NCBI GenBank assembly: GCA_012800515.1
Contig: JAAZJE010000045.1
Coordinates: 1 to 8,299 of the forward strand
DNA: 8,299 nucleotides
Source: Clostridiaceae bacterium
GTDB taxonomy: Bacteria > Bacillota > Clostridia > Saccharofermentanales > Fastidiosipilaceae
Direction: 5' to 3'
Position 1 is the first letter of the stretch. The number at the start of each line of letters is the position of its first letter. This document shows, one piece after another, positions 6,646-8,299 of this stretch. Position numbers and translations under genes: made by a program. The notes beneath the pieces are model-generated. The model did no database searches. It was given only the letters and a program-made list of their open reading frames with translations, and was not told where the DNA came from.

Positions 6646-7679
6646 AGTGTGTAGGCCTCGGTCGGAACCGGCACGGCGGCGACAATATCGGCGATAATGC
6701 CCTCGCTCAGGGCGCGTGTCTGCTCCAGGAATGAACTACGAGGAATTATGCGGTGCGCCAGAACGGGAACGGCCAGCTTTGCGACATGATCGGGAGAAAC
6801 GTACACCGCCCCTTCGATCGCCGCCAAAACCTGCGCCGCCCGCCGCAGAGCCAGCAACGCCCGCGGACTCGCCCCGAGCTGCAACTCCGCGCTTTCACGG
6901 GTTTCCCGCACTATCGCCAGCAGATAATCCTCGACCACCGGCGCAACATAGACGTCGCGGCAAAGTCGGCGCAATTTCAGTAATTCCGCCCCGCTCAGCA
7001 CCGGCTCCAGAGTGTCCAGCGGCGAGTCGCTGCGGAAACGTCGCAACATTACCCGTTCCGCTTCTTTGTCCGGATAGCCCAGGCTCAACCGCATCATGAA
7101 TCGGTCGAGCTGCGCCTCGGGCAGCGGGAACGTACCCAGCGTCTCGAGCGGATTCTGCGTCGCGATAACCCAGAACGGTTCGGCGAGCTCATACGTCACG
7201 CCGTCCACCGACACCTGCTTCTCCTGCATGCACTCGAGCAGGCTCGACTGCGTCCGCGGCGTTGCCCGGTTGATTTCGTCGGCCAGCAAAATGTTCGTAA
7301 ACACCGCCCCCGGCCGGAACTCAAACTGATTCGTATCGCTACGGTAATAGTTAATTCCGCTCAGCTCCGACGGCAGCAGATCCGGCGTAAACTGAACCCG
7401 CGCGAACTTAACGCCCAGCGACTTCGCCATTGCCCGCGCCAGCGTCGTCTTTCCGGTGCCGGGCACATCATCGAGCAGAATATGCCCGTCCGCCAACAGT
7501 CCCACGCAGACCAGCCGCAAAATATCATCTTTTCCGGCGATAACTTTGGCCAAGCTGTCGATCAAACGTTGTACGGCCTCCCGTATGCCGGCACTCTGCT
7601 CGGCGCTGAGGAATTTTGCGTTTTCCCGGCCGTCGCCGCTCCGCTCGACGCCGTGATTTTTTTTATTTTCGAAAGACAT
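6627..7679 (-). CDS. MoxR-family AAA+ ATPase
   Basis: This 350-residue cytoplasmic AAA+ ATPase of the MoxR family is the first gene of the operon. All core motifs are present: Walker A DDVPGTGKTT (about 70-79, Lys77), Walker B ILLADEINRA (130-139, Asp134/Glu135), sensor 1 VIATQNP (171-177), the arginine-finger region LPEAQLDRF (187-194, Arg193) and sensor 2 GASPRAL (269-275, Arg273). The family-typical LLPSELSGI and FRPGAVFTNILLADEINRATPRTQ context is intact, and length is normal for the family (about 310-350). The N-terminal 25 residues are polar and nonconserved-looking. ATG at 7677-7679 is taken as start; only a weak AAAGAG lies upstream, so a start slightly inside the N-terminal tail is possible. 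MoxR ATPases are hexameric chaperone-like machines acting on vWA-type partners, here most likely the DUF58 protein encoded next. Confidence 0.96.
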   Translation of the reverse strand: MSFENKKNHGVERSGDGRENAKFLSAEQSAGIREAVQRLIDSLAKVIAGKDDILRLVCVGLLADGHILLDDVPGTGKTTLARAMAKSLGVKFARVQFTPDLLPSELSGINYYRSDTNQFEFRPGAVFTNILLADEINRATPRTQSSLLECMQEKQVSVDGVTYELAEPFWVIATQNPLETLGTFPLPEAQLDRFMMRLSLGYPDKEAERVMLRRFRSDSPLDTLEPVLSGAELLKLRRLCRDVYVAPVVEDYLLAIVRETRESAELQLGASPRALLALRRAAQVLAAIEGAVYVSPDHVAKLAVPVLAHRIIPRSSFLEQTRALSEGIIADIVAAVPVPTEAYTLPEWRN

Positions 7680-7768
7680 AGTTCAGAGTCTCTTTTACTG
7701 CGAGATTTGTAATTATGATAACACACTGAAGCGAAGAAGAATTTTTTAAAAAGGCCATTCGGAAAAAC

Positions 7769-7797
7769 ATTTTAGGTACAAACAATTTCTGAAGCAA
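7769..7797 (-). promoter_or_regulatory. Candidate sigma-70-type promoter of the MoxR operon
   Basis: On the minus strand TTGCTT (7797-7792), a 17-nt spacer and TAAAAT (7774-7769) give a reasonable match to the consensus. Transcription would begin near 7762, with a leader of about 80 nt before the MoxR ATG. A second AT-rich segment nearer the gene (TATCATAAT around 7712-7720) has a good -10 but no matching -35. The repeat array begins only a few bases upstream of the -35. Confidence 0.45.
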
Positions 7798-7800
7798 CTT

Positions 7801-8013
7801 TTCCAAGAATCGCTGATTCGGCGGCAACGTCGGCGAAAATACAAGTTGTGCGAGGGGACGACGGGTGTCAGCGCTAGCGCGTTTCAGAAACGGCTGGTTT
7901 GCCAGCGGTGTTGGCGAAAACGCAAGTTGTGTGCAGAGGAGGTGTACGGAGCGCCGGCACATTCCAGAAATCGCTGATTCGGCGGAGACGCCGGCGAAAC
8001 TGCAAGTTGTGCG
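7801..8013. repeat. Three diverged direct repeats of 52 nt at 80-81 nt spacing
   Basis: Units at 7801-7852, 7882-7933 and 7962-8013 align without gaps over 52 nt. Units 1 and 3 match at about 45 of 52 positions; unit 2 is more diverged. Shared words are a GCTGATTCGGCGG-like block, GGCGAAAA and CAAGTTGTG. Each unit has two small dyads: GAATC-GCT-GATTC in unit 1 (ATC-GCT-GAT in unit 3, AAAC...GTTT in unit 2), and an ACAA-G-TTGT motif fully formed in unit 1. The 28-29 nt between units are not conserved. They lie directly upstream of the putative MoxR promoter. Confidence 0.7.
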
Positions 8014-8075
8014 CAGGAGGAGTGATGTGCTATTCTGCGAGCAGACACGGGTGGCGGTTGGGAGTACGTGCGGGT

Positions 8076-8092
8076 AGCCGGAACTGCCGGCT
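8076..8092. other. Perfect inverted repeat in the divergent spacer
   Basis: AGCCGG-AACTG-CCGGCT forms a 6-bp GC-rich stem with a 5-nt loop. It lies about 40 nt before the start of the rightmost plus-strand gene and could be a leader hairpin or a protein-binding dyad. No T-run follows on either strand, so it is unlikely to be an intrinsic terminator. Confidence 0.4.
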
Positions 8093-8124
8093 TCGCCGCG
8101 GATACGTTCGCTGTTGTGTGTTTT

Positions 8125-8131
8125 AGGGGGG
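8125..8131 (+). promoter_or_regulatory. Ribosome binding site of the right-edge gene
   Basis: AGGGGGG lies 3 nt before ATG 8135 (4 nt if AGGGGG is the core). The spacing is short but the purine run is the strongest in this part of the window and supports that start. Confidence 0.45.
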
Positions 8132-8134
8132 CTT

Positions 8135-8299
8135 ATGTCTTCGTTTAGATGCTCGCTGAATAGATTTGTACGCAGATGGATATACTTAGTGTCGTATATT
8201 GCGTTCAACGCCTTTATTATTTTTTCTTTTCTTCAAAGGTTGCAGCCGCGGGAGTTTTTGGGCTTTGGACCCTATGTTGATTTTCTAAAGGATACCTGC
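8135..8299 (+). CDS. Unrecognised membrane protein, N-terminal fragment (continues past the right edge)
   Basis: A frame opens with ATG at 8135 and stays open for exactly 55 codons to the edge. It is preceded by AGGGGGG at 8125-8131, a strong though closely placed ribosome site. The N-terminus is basic (MSSFRCSLNRFVRRW), then one hydrophobic segment at about residues 15-33 (WIYLVSYIAFNAFIIFSFL), then QRLQPREFLGFGPYVDFLKD. This pattern fits an N-in signal anchor or the first helix of a multi-pass protein. Codons are AT-richer than in the neighbouring operon. I do not recognise the family. It is divergent from the MoxR operon. The case rests on the ribosome site, the membrane-segment pattern and the open frame, over a short length. 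Confidence 0.5.
   Translation, partial: MSSFRCSLNRFVRRWIYLVSYIAFNAFIIFSFLQRLQPREFLGFGPYVDFLKDTC

Larger units (their letters stand above)
7680..8134. other. 455-nt gene-free spacer between divergent genes
   Basis: This spacer separates the minus-strand MoxR operon from a plus-strand gene at the right edge. It holds an AT-rich stretch with a candidate operon promoter (7769-7797), three diverged 52-nt repeats (7801-8013) and an inverted repeat at 8076-8092. I find no convincing protein-coding sequence in it; the minus-strand frame that spans it is discussed among the rejected items. No tRNA or other recognisable RNA was seen. Confidence 0.6.

Noticed and set aside
7801..8013. CRISPR array
   Set aside because: Only three units, each 52 nt and diverged, with internal differences and no cas genes nearby; CRISPR repeats are shorter and near identical.
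7680..8134. Riboswitch or tRNA in the long spacer
   Set aside because: I saw no cloverleaf, no conserved riboswitch core and no terminator hairpin with a T-run.
7663..8208. A 181-codon minus-strand open frame covering the repeat array upstream of MoxR
   Set aside because: It overlaps the MoxR start and the plus-strand gene. No domain is recognisable. The 52-nt repeats are read in different frames within it because the spacing changes from 81 to 80, so there is no sign of protein-level selection.

Overview
The window is a bacterial chromosomal segment, compact and fairly GC-rich in its genes, with AT-richer promoter regions. Four of the five genes lie on the minus strand. The set is a MoxR AAA+ ATPase, a DUF58 protein and a DUF4129 membrane protein in one operon, next to a SWIM/SNF2 helicase. 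Together with AGGGG-type ribosome sites and a probable TTG start, this fits a Gram-positive (Bacillota-like) or related lineage. No rRNA or species marker is present, so the taxon remains a guess.

Layout, left to right. Positions 1-3254 (minus) hold most of a large Snf2-family DNA-dependent ATPase. It has an N-terminal SWIM zinc finger and is cut by the left edge just after the Walker A motif. Positions 3255-3554 are intergenic, with a good minus-strand promoter for the helicase and two small tandem repeats. Positions 3555-7679 (minus) are a three-gene operon, transcribed in the order MoxR ATPase, DUF58 protein, DUF4129 multi-pass membrane protein. The last two overlap by ATGA. The first two are separated by 73 nt containing a 36-bp tandem duplication that copies the 3' end and stop of the MoxR gene. 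Positions 7680-8134 are a gene-free spacer with a candidate promoter for the operon, three diverged 52-nt repeats spaced 80-81 nt apart, and an inverted repeat. Positions 8135-8299 (plus) are the start of a divergent, unrecognised membrane protein that runs off the right edge.

In this gene class the cytoplasmic MoxR ATPase is thought to remodel or activate partner proteins, and the DUF58 protein has a vWA-like fold and is the usual partner. The DUF4129 membrane protein normally carries an external transglutaminase-like domain (TgpA type), but here a short proline/glycine-rich linker occupies that place. The helicase has its own promoter and no demonstrated link to the operon.

Nothing here is a convincing new defence or mobile system. 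The most unusual content is repeats: the three-unit array upstream of the MoxR promoter, the duplicated MoxR gene end, and in-frame Ala/Thr/Asp/Asn-rich repeats in the helicase linkers that share an 11-base word with the MoxR-DUF58 gap.
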